NCBI GenBank assembly: GCA_044354975.1
Contig: JBIKZA010000019.1
Location: forward strand, 1 to 37,629
Reading direction: 5' to 3'
Source of the DNA: CAIZGX01 sp044354975
Lineage (GTDB): Bacteria; Bacteroidota; Bacteroidia; Flavobacteriales_D; Sanyastnellaceae
Length of the DNA: 37,629 nucleotides
The stretch's first letter is position 1; each line of letters opens with the position of its first letter. Shown piece after piece: positions 7,791 to 15,943 of the stretch. A program made the position numbers and the translations under genes. The notes below the pieces were generated by a model, which saw only the letters and a program-made list of their open reading frames with translations, was not told where the DNA came from and ran no database searches.

Positions 7791-8782
7791 CGAATAAGCG
7801 CTCCAGCGGTGAACATTTCATTCTTACCGTCTTTACACAACGCATAAGTAAATCCACTTCGTAATCCGAACCCTCCGATATCACCTGCCTTGTCAACAGC
7901 TAAGACACCAACTTGATATTCGTCGACCATAAACGCATTATTCGATTTCAATCGGGCTATTGCTTCCTCACACGCTTGTTGGGCGGTTGCGCCTTGACGC
8001 ATGAGTTCAACAACCAAGAAAGAAGTACATGACCGAATAACGGTTTCACCAAGACCCGTGCAGGTTGCTCCGCCTACTTCATTATCTATATACAGACCTG
8101 CTCCGATAATTGGACTGTCTCCAACTCTTCCATGCAGTTTGTATGATAATCCGCTTGTGGTGCAAGATCCTGAAATTCGACCTTCATAATCCATAGCCAA
8201 TAGACCAATGGTATCGTGATTTTCAATATTAATAATTGGTTTGTACTGCGAAGTCTTCAACCATTCTTCCCAAGCTTTGCGTGCTTCCGGATTCACGTAA
8301 TCGTTGTATTTGAACCCTTGTTCCAATGCGAATTGTTCTGCACCTTTTCCCACAATCATCGCGTGTGGAGTCTTTTCCAAGACAGCGCGTGCAATTGAAA
8401 TCGGATGCTCGAAACCTTGAACAAAAGCTACTGACCCCACCTTGTGCTGCCAGTCCATAATGCAGGCATCTAACGTTGTTCTTCCCTCTCTATCAGGCAA
8501 TCCGCCAAGTCCCACGCTCAGTCCGGTTAAATCAGATTCAATCTTCCAGACTCCCATCTCAGCCATATCTAGCGCGTTACCTCCCTTCTTCAAAACATCC
8601 ATAGCCGCATCGTTTGCAACAATTCCGTGATCCCAAGTTGAAAGAACAAGTCCTTTGGTGTAGCGTACCTTTTCTGCAGGCTTTTTCTTTTTTTCACTGA
8701 ATGAAAAAAGAGCTGGAGACATCCCTAATAGAGCGCCAGTGGCAACTAGCTGACCTAAAAATTTTCTTCTGTTATTCGACAT
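7787..8782 (-). CDS. Exported N4-(beta-N-acetylglucosaminyl)-L-asparaginase / isoaspartyl peptidase family
   Basis: An Ntn-hydrolase of 331 residues. The family removes Asn from glycosylated peptides or hydrolyses isoaspartyl or asparagine amides. The precursor is expected to cut itself between D190 and T191 (IENHDTIGLLAMD), making Thr191 the new N-terminal nucleophile. Substrate-pocket motifs GRVGDSPIIGAG (starting near residue 208) and ATCTGLGE are present. The N-terminus NNRRKFLGQL followed by a hydrophobic stretch to about residue 28 is a Tat-type signal, so the enzyme is exported folded; flavobacterial glycosylasparaginases are known to be periplasmic. The ATG directly follows the stop of the deiminase gene with no gap, so the two are almost certainly one operon. 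The sugar preference cannot be told from sequence alone. Confidence 0.9.
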   Translation of the reverse strand: MSNNRRKFLGQLVATGALLGMSPALFSFSEKKKKPAEKVRYTKGLVLSTWDHGIVANDAAMDVLKKGGNALDMAEMGVWKIESDLTGLSVGLGGLPDREGRTTLDACIMDWQHKVGSVAFVQGFEHPISIARAVLEKTPHAMIVGKGAEQFALEQGFKYNDYVNPEARKAWEEWLKTSQYKPIINIENHDTIGLLAMDYEGRISGSCTTSGLSYKLHGRVGDSPIIGAGLYIDNEVGGATCTGLGETVIRSCTSFLVVELMRQGATAQQACEEAIARLKSNNAFMVDEYQVGVLAVDKAGDIGGFGLRSGFTYALCKDGKNEMFTAGALIR

Positions 8783-10567
8783 TTATTTTACGACAAATGG
8801 GGTTCTGTAAACTCCTCTTTCTCCAATCACCTGCACGAAATATACACCTTGTGGGAAAGCCGATGCGTTGAAAAATAATTTAGATTGCTCTGGCGATAAA
8901 ACACCTGAATAAATTTCTTCCACTCTTCTTCCCTGAGCATCTAGAATGTATGCCTTTACTTTTTGCGAAGCGTGAACACTGAATTCAACGCAAGTCATTT
9001 CACTTGCTGGATTCGGATAAAGACGTGAAAATTGGAAAGCTTCTTCGTTCACAACATTTCCAGCAAATACATCGAAACTCCAATAGCCTTCAGGCGCAGC
9101 AATAGGGCGTTGAAGAACTTTTCCAGTCGAAGCTTCTCCTTCAACATAATAATAAACGCGTGTTCCAGCAGGCTGTACAGGAATGACTCCTTCCCAGTTG
9201 TTGCCTCCAATATTTACCATGTTCACTTGCGTGTATGCGCCTGTTAAGGCAGCCTTCCAATACATTCTGCCTGCAGCAACGCCATCTCGATGGTTCATGT
9301 ATGCCACAACGCTGTAGTCGGTTGTTGTGTTGTCTGTATCTTGAAGGGGATTGTGACTAATTAAAAGCGGGTTGGCAACACCAACGCTGTGCGTGATGCA
9401 GTGAATTGCACCACTCGCGGAAATGATATTTTCGGGTTGATTATCGCAATCTATTCCAACAATTTGATAGCCTGGCAACAACTCTTGCCAAATTCGCAAC
9501 GCTGTGGTATCGTATTGCTCGCGGTAAATCGGAAGAATAACCATCTTGTTTACGAAAACAGCATTGGTGTATGTTCGGTATGACGCTGGAGGATTTGAAC
9601 TTGGCCAATTTCCAGCAACGCTCGGAGGCATAGGAATACGAACGGTCTTGTATGGCTCTCCCCATTTATTCATGAAGTTAGAAACCACATAGTCCATGTT
9701 TGCATTGATCTGCGGACCGTCTGAAATGTTAGCAGGATATTCACCCACAAGCAAGGTCTGCTCATCAATTAATTTCATGTGCATATCAACGTGATGAATA
9801 CCATCGAAGGGAAGCGTGGGCATTTTAATGTACCTGTCTACACCAAGATAGGTTTCTGTAATTGCATCTATTTCAGCTTCGCTTTTTGCTGTAACTCCGT
9901 AAGGATTTCCTGCAGCGTTTTCTTCCAAAACAAGTTCTGATATGATTGCTGTTCCGAAACCATCACTCATCCAGTTTCCACCTGTGTTCACAAGATCATC
10001 GGGTGCTGCCGTTGTTGTGTACATATCAAGTCCTAAATAATCAGCAATGTATTGCGGAGAAGAATTATCGTTCGGTCTTGTTGGACGATTGTAAATCCAA
10101 TCGACTAAGAACAAATCTTCCACTTCATTGGAGTAGGCTGGGTTTGCGCCATAATCGCGCATCCAAACTGAATCATAACTCGCAGGAAGAATAATTACAT
10201 TGTTCAAATCTGTAAATGCTGGTCCGCCCGCTGTTCCGTATAAGTATGCCTCTGTGGCTGCAACATCTTCAGAAAGAATAATCACTAGGGTTTGAGTGCG
10301 AGCAGCTGCAACAATTTGCTTCAAAATGGAAGGATAAGAAATCCATGAAATTGTTAAGCATTGAATCTCTTCCCATTCGGCCATGGCGCGAATATTTGTG
10401 AACGGTGGAGGAGATTCAATTCCTCTGTCGCTGTTTAAAATTGAAAAATCACCGTGAGCAATTTGCTCAATTTCTTGAGGAGAAAGATTTCGCGGCAAGG
10501 TTACTTGGCTTTGCGCTGACCAACCAAATAAAAGAATAAATACAAATACTGAAACGGACTTTTTCAT
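8783..10567 (-). CDS. Secreted agmatine deiminase/PPAD-like protein with T9SS type A sorting domain
   Basis: 594 residues. Signal peptide 1-20 (ending SAQS). The guanidine-modifying domain (about 55-420) belongs to the agmatine deiminase / Porphyromonas-type peptidyl-arginine deiminase family: D138 in VWMRDYGA, H259-V-D261 in GIHHVDMHMK, nucleophile C390 in SGAIHCITH. All catalytic positions are kept. Two arginines (R161, R164 in NRPTRPND) fall where PPAD, from memory, binds the C-terminal carboxylate of its peptide substrate. An Ig-like module (about 425-510) and a T9SS type A tail (YPNPASEM, YILDAQGRRVEEIYSG, FPQGVYFVQV) follow. The same order, signal/deiminase/Ig-like/T9SS, is known for P. 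gingivalis PPAD. It likely converts Arg (peptide or free) to citrulline plus ammonia outside the cell. The substrate is inferred; agmatine remains possible. First gene of a pair with the asparaginase. Confidence 0.9.
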   Translation of the reverse strand: MKKSVSVFVFILLFGWSAQSQVTLPRNLSPQEIEQIAHGDFSILNSDRGIESPPPFTNIRAMAEWEEIQCLTISWISYPSILKQIVAAARTQTLVIILSEDVAATEAYLYGTAGGPAFTDLNNVIILPASYDSVWMRDYGANPAYSNEVEDLFLVDWIYNRPTRPNDNSSPQYIADYLGLDMYTTTAAPDDLVNTGGNWMSDGFGTAIISELVLEENAAGNPYGVTAKSEAEIDAITETYLGVDRYIKMPTLPFDGIHHVDMHMKLIDEQTLLVGEYPANISDGPQINANMDYVVSNFMNKWGEPYKTVRIPMPPSVAGNWPSSNPPASYRTYTNAVFVNKMVILPIYREQYDTTALRIWQELLPGYQIVGIDCDNQPENIISASGAIHCITHSVGVANPLLISHNPLQDTDNTTTDYSVVAYMNHRDGVAAGRMYWKAALTGAYTQVNMVNIGGNNWEGVIPVQPAGTRVYYYVEGEASTGKVLQRPIAAPEGYWSFDVFAGNVVNEEAFQFSRLYPNPASEMTCVEFSVHASQKVKAYILDAQGRRVEEIYSGVLSPEQSKLFFNASAFPQGVYFVQVIGERGVYRTPFVVK

Positions 10568-10613
10568 AGCTATAAAATTTCAGCTTGAAAATTAGTCATC
10601 AATTCATCAACTT

Positions 10614-11246
10614 CTACAAGTTAATGAACAAATTATTCGACTGAAAAGGCATCGCATACAAACTGTCAAGAAGAAAGTTAGAACCTGAACTTGCATTGGC
10701 AACGCAGTTGTATTTGATCCACTTCCCGCCATAAACAGCACATTGAAAGGTCGTGTCTGATAGATTAGTGAAGATCTTCACCTCGTTAGAGCAGCATGCG
10801 CATTCGAAATTCGCATTGACCCAATTGAATTGAATGACGCTTGCACCTGTAGCGTTTGTGAGTGTTACATTCACACTTGATTGTGGCCACAATGCAATGT
10901 CTTTTTCCACTGCAACTTCATTTCGAAGCTGATCAGGCGAAACGGTTATTTCTTTTCCGTAATAAAACTCTCTTGACACCACAAGCCTCGCCTCAACAAT
11001 GTTTTCCTTCTTCCATTCCAACGAATAATTCCCATTGACATCGGATTGTGTTGCGTCTGCTTCAATAAAGTAATTGGTTAAAATACCATTAACAAGGGCC
11101 TTCTGTTCTATTGAAACACCGACATAAGGCAATGCTATTCCTGAAGAAGCATCCTTCGTTCGACCGCTGATCTTGAAATTATTCGACTCTTCCTTGCAGG
11201 AAAACAAAATAGAACAACAGAGAAGTGCTAAGCAAAAGTTCTTCAT
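10614..11246 (-). CDS. Lipoprotein with carboxypeptidase-regulatory-like domain
   Basis: A 210-residue predicted lipoprotein: signal MKNFCLALLCCSILFSC with a lipobox ending at C17. Residues about 24-110 look like a carboxypeptidase-regulatory-like beta-sandwich (ISGRTKDASSGIALPYVGVSI, DVNGNYSLEWKK). The second half is beta-rich with a Cys cluster (ECACC near residues 148-152, another Cys near 168 and one near 181). No catalytic motif was found and the function is unknown. Its ATG overlaps the stop of mltF by four bases, so it is probably translated with that gene and is a candidate partner of the transglycosylase at the cell envelope. A 46-base gap separates it from the deiminase gene downstream. 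Confidence 0.7.
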   Translation of the reverse strand: MKNFCLALLCCSILFSCKEESNNFKISGRTKDASSGIALPYVGVSIEQKALVNGILTNYFIEADATQSDVNGNYSLEWKKENIVEARLVVSREFYYGKEITVSPDQLRNEVAVEKDIALWPQSSVNVTLTNATGASVIQFNWVNANFECACCSNEVKIFTNLSDTTFQCAVYGGKWIKYNCVANASSGSNFLLDSLYAMPFQSNNLFINL

Positions 11247-12703
11247 TTCGCCGCCAGTTTATAATGCTCAAAAATGGCCAAAATCTTATTTACGAAATTC
11301 ACTGGCCCTACTCCGTTTAAATATCCGTGCTTCACGCAAGACATGGCGTAATACTGTCGCTGAGCTTTGAGCATTAATGCGTCTGCAACATGTCCTTCCC
11401 ATAACGTATCGTTCCTTCCAATCTGTTTTGCAATACACATGGCATCCAGAATGTGCCCTGGCCCGCAATTGTAACTGGCCAAGATGAATTTAATTCGCTC
11501 TTCAGGATTGCGCACTCTTTGCGCCCAAAAATTATCTAAGTTGTGTAAATACTTTGCACCTGATTGAATGTTATTGTCAGGCGGACAGAGTGTATCACCG
11601 TCGTACTTGGCTATAGTGGCGGGCATCAGTTGCATGAGTCCGCGCGCACCCGCCCACGATTCTGCATTCGGATTAAATCCAGATTCTACAAAGCTTAGAG
11701 CGGTTAGCAATCTCCAATCCCAACCTACAATAGGCGCGTGAGCTTTGTACAACGAATCGAATGGCGAAAGAGCTCCAGCCTGAACAGGAGGCATCGAAAA
11801 AAATCGCTGAACACCACCTGACCAATTTTCTTCGGCACGACCAAAATATCTGCGATAAAGTTTACTTATAAAACGACTACCGTTTTTTCCAGCTATAAAA
11901 GCATTCAAGCGTTCCTGCAACAAATACGCATTTGGTCGAACAGCCCAGCCTATGTCTTCGTCTTCGCTTAACTCGACAGACATATCTAGATTCGGATAAT
12001 CTTCAAAACTTAAAAATGCTAAACTCTTATCTGTAATAGTTGAGGGTACCGCACCACTCGCCACTTCTTGCAATAATTCTTCGGTTCCCACCTTCCCGCT
12101 TGCTTCAATGACTTGAAGAGTCAAGCCTGTATTCTTCGTTATTTCTTCAAGCTTTCGATAAAACGAGGAATACGCATGCACGTGAATAGGTAAGCGATCC
12201 AATTCATTAATTCCGTGAACAACAATTCCGTTTTCAAGTAATTTATTCGACGTATCTCTTCGCTGAACCAAGACCTGTTTTGTTTGGTAAATCGGCGGAG
12301 AAAAAGCTACAAAGCGCTTACGCTGCTCTGTGACAGTAAGGTTAGAAGCGATGATATCTCCTTCACCTCGGTATAGCATGGCGAACATACTATCGAGATT
12401 TTCAATCACACGAACTTCCAATTTCACCTTTAAAAATTTCGCAAATTGTTTGGCCAATTCATAATCGAAACCTTTCGGTTCTTCCTTGTAGAGATAATAA
12501 GTTGAAGAGCTGTTTTCAGTAAGAATAATCAGTTTCCCTCTAGCGCGAATACTGTCTAAATCCACGTTCACCAATTGGGGCAGATTTGGATCTTGCTCAA
12601 ATTCCGCTTGCTTTTTCTTCGGAGAAAGAAGAGTAAACATAAAAGCCACTCCACCAAGCAAAGCCAGAGAAACTAGAATAACACGCCAAACAGATTTCCT
12701 CAA
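11243..12703 (-). CDS. mltF: Membrane-bound lytic murein transglycosylase F (TTG start)
   Basis: Cleaves glycan strands of peptidoglycan, forming 1,6-anhydro-MurNAc ends. 486 residues: an N-terminal membrane anchor (about 6-26), a periplasmic solute-binding-protein-3-like domain (about 52-285; GKLIILTENSSSTYYLYK, EGDIIASNLTVTEQRKR, FSPPIYQTKQVLVQR), then an SLT domain with catalytic E340 in LSFVESGFNPNAES and GARGLMQLMPATIAKY. This domain order is that of MltF. The start codon is TTG at 12703: it is the only one that keeps the anchor, since the next in-frame ATG falls inside the membrane segment. A -7 box lies at 12749-12756. The lipoprotein gene overlaps its 3' end by four bases. Confidence 0.9.
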   Translation of the reverse strand: MRKSVWRVILVSLALLGGVAFMFTLLSPKKKQAEFEQDPNLPQLVNVDLDSIRARGKLIILTENSSSTYYLYKEEPKGFDYELAKQFAKFLKVKLEVRVIENLDSMFAMLYRGEGDIIASNLTVTEQRKRFVAFSPPIYQTKQVLVQRRDTSNKLLENGIVVHGINELDRLPIHVHAYSSFYRKLEEITKNTGLTLQVIEASGKVGTEELLQEVASGAVPSTITDKSLAFLSFEDYPNLDMSVELSEDEDIGWAVRPNAYLLQERLNAFIAGKNGSRFISKLYRRYFGRAEENWSGGVQRFFSMPPVQAGALSPFDSLYKAHAPIVGWDWRLLTALSFVESGFNPNAESWAGARGLMQLMPATIAKYDGDTLCPPDNNIQSGAKYLHNLDNFWAQRVRNPEERIKFILASYNCGPGHILDAMCIAKQIGRNDTLWEGHVADALMLKAQRQYYAMSCVKHGYLNGVGPVNFVNKILAIFEHYKLAAK

Positions 12704-12748
12704 TGATTTTAGGTTTCTTCCGCGAGCGAATCGCGAAAGGGTTACTTA

Positions 12749-12756
12749 CAAACTTA
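12749..12756 (-). promoter_or_regulatory. Predicted -7 box (TAAGTTTG) for mltF
   Basis: Exact TAnnTTTG match on the minus strand. Its TA overlaps the stop codon of the upstream ACP phosphodiesterase-like gene (12754-12756). It would give a leader of about 40 bases before the TTG at 12703. Confidence 0.45.
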
Positions 12757-13359
12757 ATCAATTTTATTTTCATGCAGAAGCGCCAAACGCTTCAACTCAA
12801 ATTCACGTTTCAACTCTTCGAAGAATGTCGGGAAATATGCCGACGCCATTTCCACATAATCTTCGAAAAAATCTCCAGCTACCAGCAATGATTCTCCGCG
12901 AGGAATGCGATTTCCCATTTGACGAACGATGACCGCCATTCCATCCAGATGAGCGTATTTCATCATGAATTCTTTGTCTTTCATGTGGAAGAAATAATGC
13001 TTCATTTTATCTGGAAAAGATTCTTCGTGCTTGTTCAAAACACCAAAAGTTAATTGCTGAAACTCTTCCAACTCTCTTCCTGAATGACTTTGAAAATCCT
13101 TCGCCAAGTAATGATCAAAAACCAAGTCAATGAGCACGCCGCTATACAAACCCAAATTCGGACGGTATGCGGCGCGCAGTTCTTTCACCAAGTCATGTGT
13201 ATCTGTGAATGAATCGACCCATCGATGAAGAAGAATTCCCTTACGAATATCCGTTCTGTACAAATTGAAGTCATTGCCCTTCACTGCGTCTGCAATGAAC
13301 TGTCCGACCATTTCTTCTTCATTATCGGAAGAAAGATACAAGTGGGCCAAATGATTCAT
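12754..13359 (-). CDS. Acyl carrier protein phosphodiesterase family protein
   Basis: A 201-residue member of the ACP phosphodiesterase (AcpH-like) family, which removes the 4'-phosphopantetheine arm from acyl carrier protein. Features are the N-terminal MNHLAHLYLS, the HD-superfamily-like segment LLHRWVDSFTDTHD (near residues 44-57), VLIDLVFDHYLAKDF and FFEDYVEMASAYFPTF. Length is about that of E. coli AcpH (193). The biochemical activity is assigned by family only; Bacteroidota members have not, to my knowledge, been tested. It is divergent from glmM with a 62-base spacer and lies 50 bases upstream of the mltF start. Confidence 0.85.
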   Translation of the reverse strand: MNHLAHLYLSSDNEEEMVGQFIADAVKGNDFNLYRTDIRKGILLHRWVDSFTDTHDLVKELRAAYRPNLGLYSGVLIDLVFDHYLAKDFQSHSGRELEEFQQLTFGVLNKHEESFPDKMKHYFFHMKDKEFMMKYAHLDGMAVIVRQMGNRIPRGESLLVAGDFFEDYVEMASAYFPTFFEELKREFELKRLALLHENKID

Positions 13360-13394
13360 TCAACAAAGAACGAAGTTTAACTCTTTGGGTGAAG

Positions 13395-13402
13395 TATCTT
13401 TG
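13395..13402 (+). promoter_or_regulatory. Predicted -7 box (TATCTTTG) for glmM
   Basis: Exact TAnnTTTG match ending 19 bases before the ATG at 13422. It lies inside an upstream in-frame GTG extension (from 13389), which argues for the downstream ATG as the true start. Confidence 0.55.
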
Positions 13403-13421
13403 CGCAAGTTATTTTAAAGAC

Positions 13422-14804
13422 ATGACCTTAATAAAATCTATTTCCGGATTTCGCGGAACCATTGGTGCTGTTCCTGGTGAACACTTAACTCCGCTCGACA
13501 CTGTGAAATTCACAGCGGCTTTCGCTGCATTTCTTCAACAGAGAAACAAAAAACAACATATTTCAATTGTAGTTGGAAGAGATGCGCGCATTAGCGGCGA
13601 GATGCTTCAAAACTTAGTCATGAATACCTTGGTTGGAATGGGCATTCACGTCCTAGACGCAGGTCTTTCAACCACCCCAACTGTAGAGTGGGCTGTTACG
13701 GAAAGCAAGGCAAACGGAGGAATTATTCTCACCGCGAGTCACAATCCGAAAGAATGGAACGCTTTGAAATTACTGAACGAAAAAGGAGAGTTCATTTCTG
13801 GCGATGAGGGAAAAGAAGTTTTGCGAAGAACAGATGCTGATGATTACGCTTTTTGCACCGTAGATGAATTGGGCAGCATAGAAGAACGCAACTTCATGAA
13901 GGCGCACATTCAACATATACTTGAAATAAATACGATAGATGCAGCCCTCATAGCAAGCAAGAAATTTAAGATTGCCGTCGACGGAATTAACTCTTCCGGA
14001 GGGATTTATGTGCCTGCATTGTTAGATGCCCTCGGCGTGGAAAACATTGTGCCGATACACTGCAAAGCAGACGGACACTTCGCACACAATCCAGAGCCGC
14101 TAGCAGAGCACTTAACAGATATCGTAGCCATTGTAAAAAAAGAGAAATGTGATTTAGGAATTGTCGTTGATCCAGATGTGGATCGTCTCGCATTCGTTTG
14201 TGAAGACGGAAGTTTGTTTGGTGAAGAATATACGCTTGTTGCCATTGCAGATTATTTGCTTGGCATTACTCCCGGTCCTACTGTGAGTAATCTATCGAGC
14301 AGTCGTGCATTGGCAGACGTAACGCAAAAGCACGGACAGCGCTACGAAGCTTCTGCCGTTGGCGAAGTGAACGTGGTGGCGAAGATGAAAGAAATTGGAG
14401 CTGTTATCGGCGGTGAAGGAAACGGTGGTATTATTTATCCGGAAACGCACTATGGAAGAGATGCGCTTGTTGGAATTGCCTTGTTCTTAACGCATCTTGC
14501 GAAGAACTTCAGTTCTGTTTCTGAAATGCGCGCGACCTATCCGACGTATCAAATGATAAAGGACAAAGTAGTGTTAAGTCCGAGTCTAGATGTAGATGGA
14601 ATATTGGCTACTGTCGCGAAAGAATTTCAACATGAAAAAGTAAAGACGATCGACGGCGTGAAGATTGACTTCTCGAACGGATGGGTGCATTTACGCAAGA
14701 GTAACACCGAACCTATTGCTCGCATTTATGCTGAAGCACCAACACTCGAGGAAGCGCTGGTATTGATTCAACAAATAAAACAACACATTCCTTCTGCTGA
14801 ATGA
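13422..14804 (+). CDS. glmM: Phosphoglucosamine mutase
   Basis: Interconverts glucosamine-6-phosphate and glucosamine-1-phosphate on the route to UDP-GlcNAc for peptidoglycan and LPS. 460 residues of the alpha-D-phosphohexomutase family: N-terminal SISGFRGTIG, phosphoserine loop S106 in GGIILTASHNPKEWNA, metal loop DPDVDR (D250, D252, D254), sugar loop GGEGNGGII, and the phosphate-binding C-terminal SNTEPIARIYAEA. The phosphoserine context and the N-acetyl-type sugar loop favour GlmM over phosphomannomutase, but other phosphohexomutase specificity cannot be fully excluded. The ATG at 13422 follows a -7 box. It overlaps the cysteine desulfurase by four bases (ATGA). Confidence 0.88.
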   Translation: MTLIKSISGFRGTIGAVPGEHLTPLDTVKFTAAFAAFLQQRNKKQHISIVVGRDARISGEMLQNLVMNTLVGMGIHVLDAGLSTTPTVEWAVTESKANGGIILTASHNPKEWNALKLLNEKGEFISGDEGKEVLRRTDADDYAFCTVDELGSIEERNFMKAHIQHILEINTIDAALIASKKFKIAVDGINSSGGIYVPALLDALGVENIVPIHCKADGHFAHNPEPLAEHLTDIVAIVKKEKCDLGIVVDPDVDRLAFVCEDGSLFGEEYTLVAIADYLLGITPGPTVSNLSSSRALADVTQKHGQRYEASAVGEVNVVAKMKEIGAVIGGEGNGGIIYPETHYGRDALVGIALFLTHLAKNFSSVSEMRATYPTYQMIKDKVVLSPSLDVDGILATVAKEFQHEKVKTIDGVKIDFSNGWVHLRKSNTEPIARIYAEAPTLEEALVLIQQIKQHIPSAE

Positions 14805-15943
14805 AAGCTTATTTAGATAACGCTGCAACCACTCCGGTTGCTCCTGAAGTGGTAGATGTTATTTCGAATTTCTTGCGAACAGAATTCGGGAATCCCTCTT
14901 CCACCCATTCATTCGGAAGAAAAGTAAAGACGCAGATTGAAACCGCTCGTCGCTCTATTGCGAAGCATTTGAATTGCGAACCCGGCGAAATTTATTTCAC
15001 CAGCGGAGGAACAGAAGCCGATAATTTGGCGATGAACATTGCTGTTCGCGACATGGGATGCAAGCGCATCATTACTTCAAAAATTGAACACAGCGCTATT
15101 GTAAAGACAGCTGAAAAACTGGAAGAAGAAGGAAAGGTTTCTGTGCATTGGGTAGCCTTGACGGCAGATGGAAGCATTGATCTGAACGACATTAAAAACA
15201 CATTGAGCGACGGCGTGAAAACGTATGTTACGCTTATGCATGGCAACAATGAAATTGCGAATCTCTTGCCGCTTCAAGAAGTGGCAGAAATTTGTATTGA
15301 GAACAACGCTGTATTTCACAGCGATACGGTTCAGACGATGGGGCATTATCGTTTCAACCTAAAAGAAACACCCATTCATTTCCTTAACGCCGCTGCACAC
15401 AAATACCACGGCCCGAAAGGAGTTGGATTTATTTTTATTCGGAAGAACATTCTTGGATTCGCAGATATTACTGGTGGTGGACAAGAACGCGGCATGCGCG
15501 GCGGAACGGAGAACACCGCAAGCATAATGGGTATGGCGAAAGCCATGGATATTGCCTACGCAGATGTGGAAGAGCATCGCTCGCATGTGAGCGAATTGAA
15601 GCAGTATATGATTGCTGCATTGAAGAAACGTATCCCTGGAATTGTGTTCAACGGACAATCGGAAAGCACCGAAAGTTTGTATACTGTTTTGAGCACAACA
15701 TTTCCTCCAACAAAAAACAACGACATGTTTTTGTTCTTGTTGGATCTTGAAGGAATTGCCGCTTCGGGCGGAAGCGCATGTAGCAGCGGCGCAACTAAAG
15801 GGAGCCACGTATTAGACGGCATTGACGCGTTGCGCGAAGGACAGCCCGCTGTCCGTTTCTCTTTTTCTCGCTTCACAACAAAAGAAGAAATAGATTACGC
15901 CGTAGAAAAAGCTACTGAAATTTTCGAAGCTGGACAGGTCTAA
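14801..15943 (+). CDS. Cysteine desulfurase (NifS/IscS type)
   Basis: A PLP enzyme taking sulfur from cysteine for Fe-S clusters or thiolation. 380 residues: YLDNAATTPVAPEV, GNPSSTHSFGRK, TSGGTEADNLA, PLP lysine K201 in NAAAHKYHGPKGVG, and persulfide cysteine C327 in GGSACSSGATKGSHVL, which is the group I (IscS/NifS) pattern. No scaffold (iscU/nifU) gene is adjacent; instead it is translationally coupled to glmM through an ATGA overlap. Whether it is the main Fe-S desulfurase or serves tRNA thiolation cannot be told here. Its stop overlaps the convergent gene by four bases (CTAA). Confidence 0.92.
   Translation: MKAYLDNAATTPVAPEVVDVISNFLRTEFGNPSSTHSFGRKVKTQIETARRSIAKHLNCEPGEIYFTSGGTEADNLAMNIAVRDMGCKRIITSKIEHSAIVKTAEKLEEEGKVSVHWVALTADGSIDLNDIKNTLSDGVKTYVTLMHGNNEIANLLPLQEVAEICIENNAVFHSDTVQTMGHYRFNLKETPIHFLNAAAHKYHGPKGVGFIFIRKNILGFADITGGGQERGMRGGTENTASIMGMAKAMDIAYADVEEHRSHVSELKQYMIAALKKRIPGIVFNGQSESTESLYTVLSTTFPPTKNNDMFLFLLDLEGIAASGGSACSSGATKGSHVLDGIDALREGQPAVRFSFSRFTTKEEIDYAVEKATEIFEAGQV

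Noticed and set aside
10568..10622. Hairpin AACTT-CTAC-AAGTT near the lipoprotein stop as a terminator
   Set aside because: Only five A/T-rich pairs with no following T-tract; too weak to call.
13389..13421. Longer GlmM from a GTG at 13389
   Set aside because: The extension contains a perfect TAnnTTTG box, and the family N-terminus begins at the ATG at 13422.
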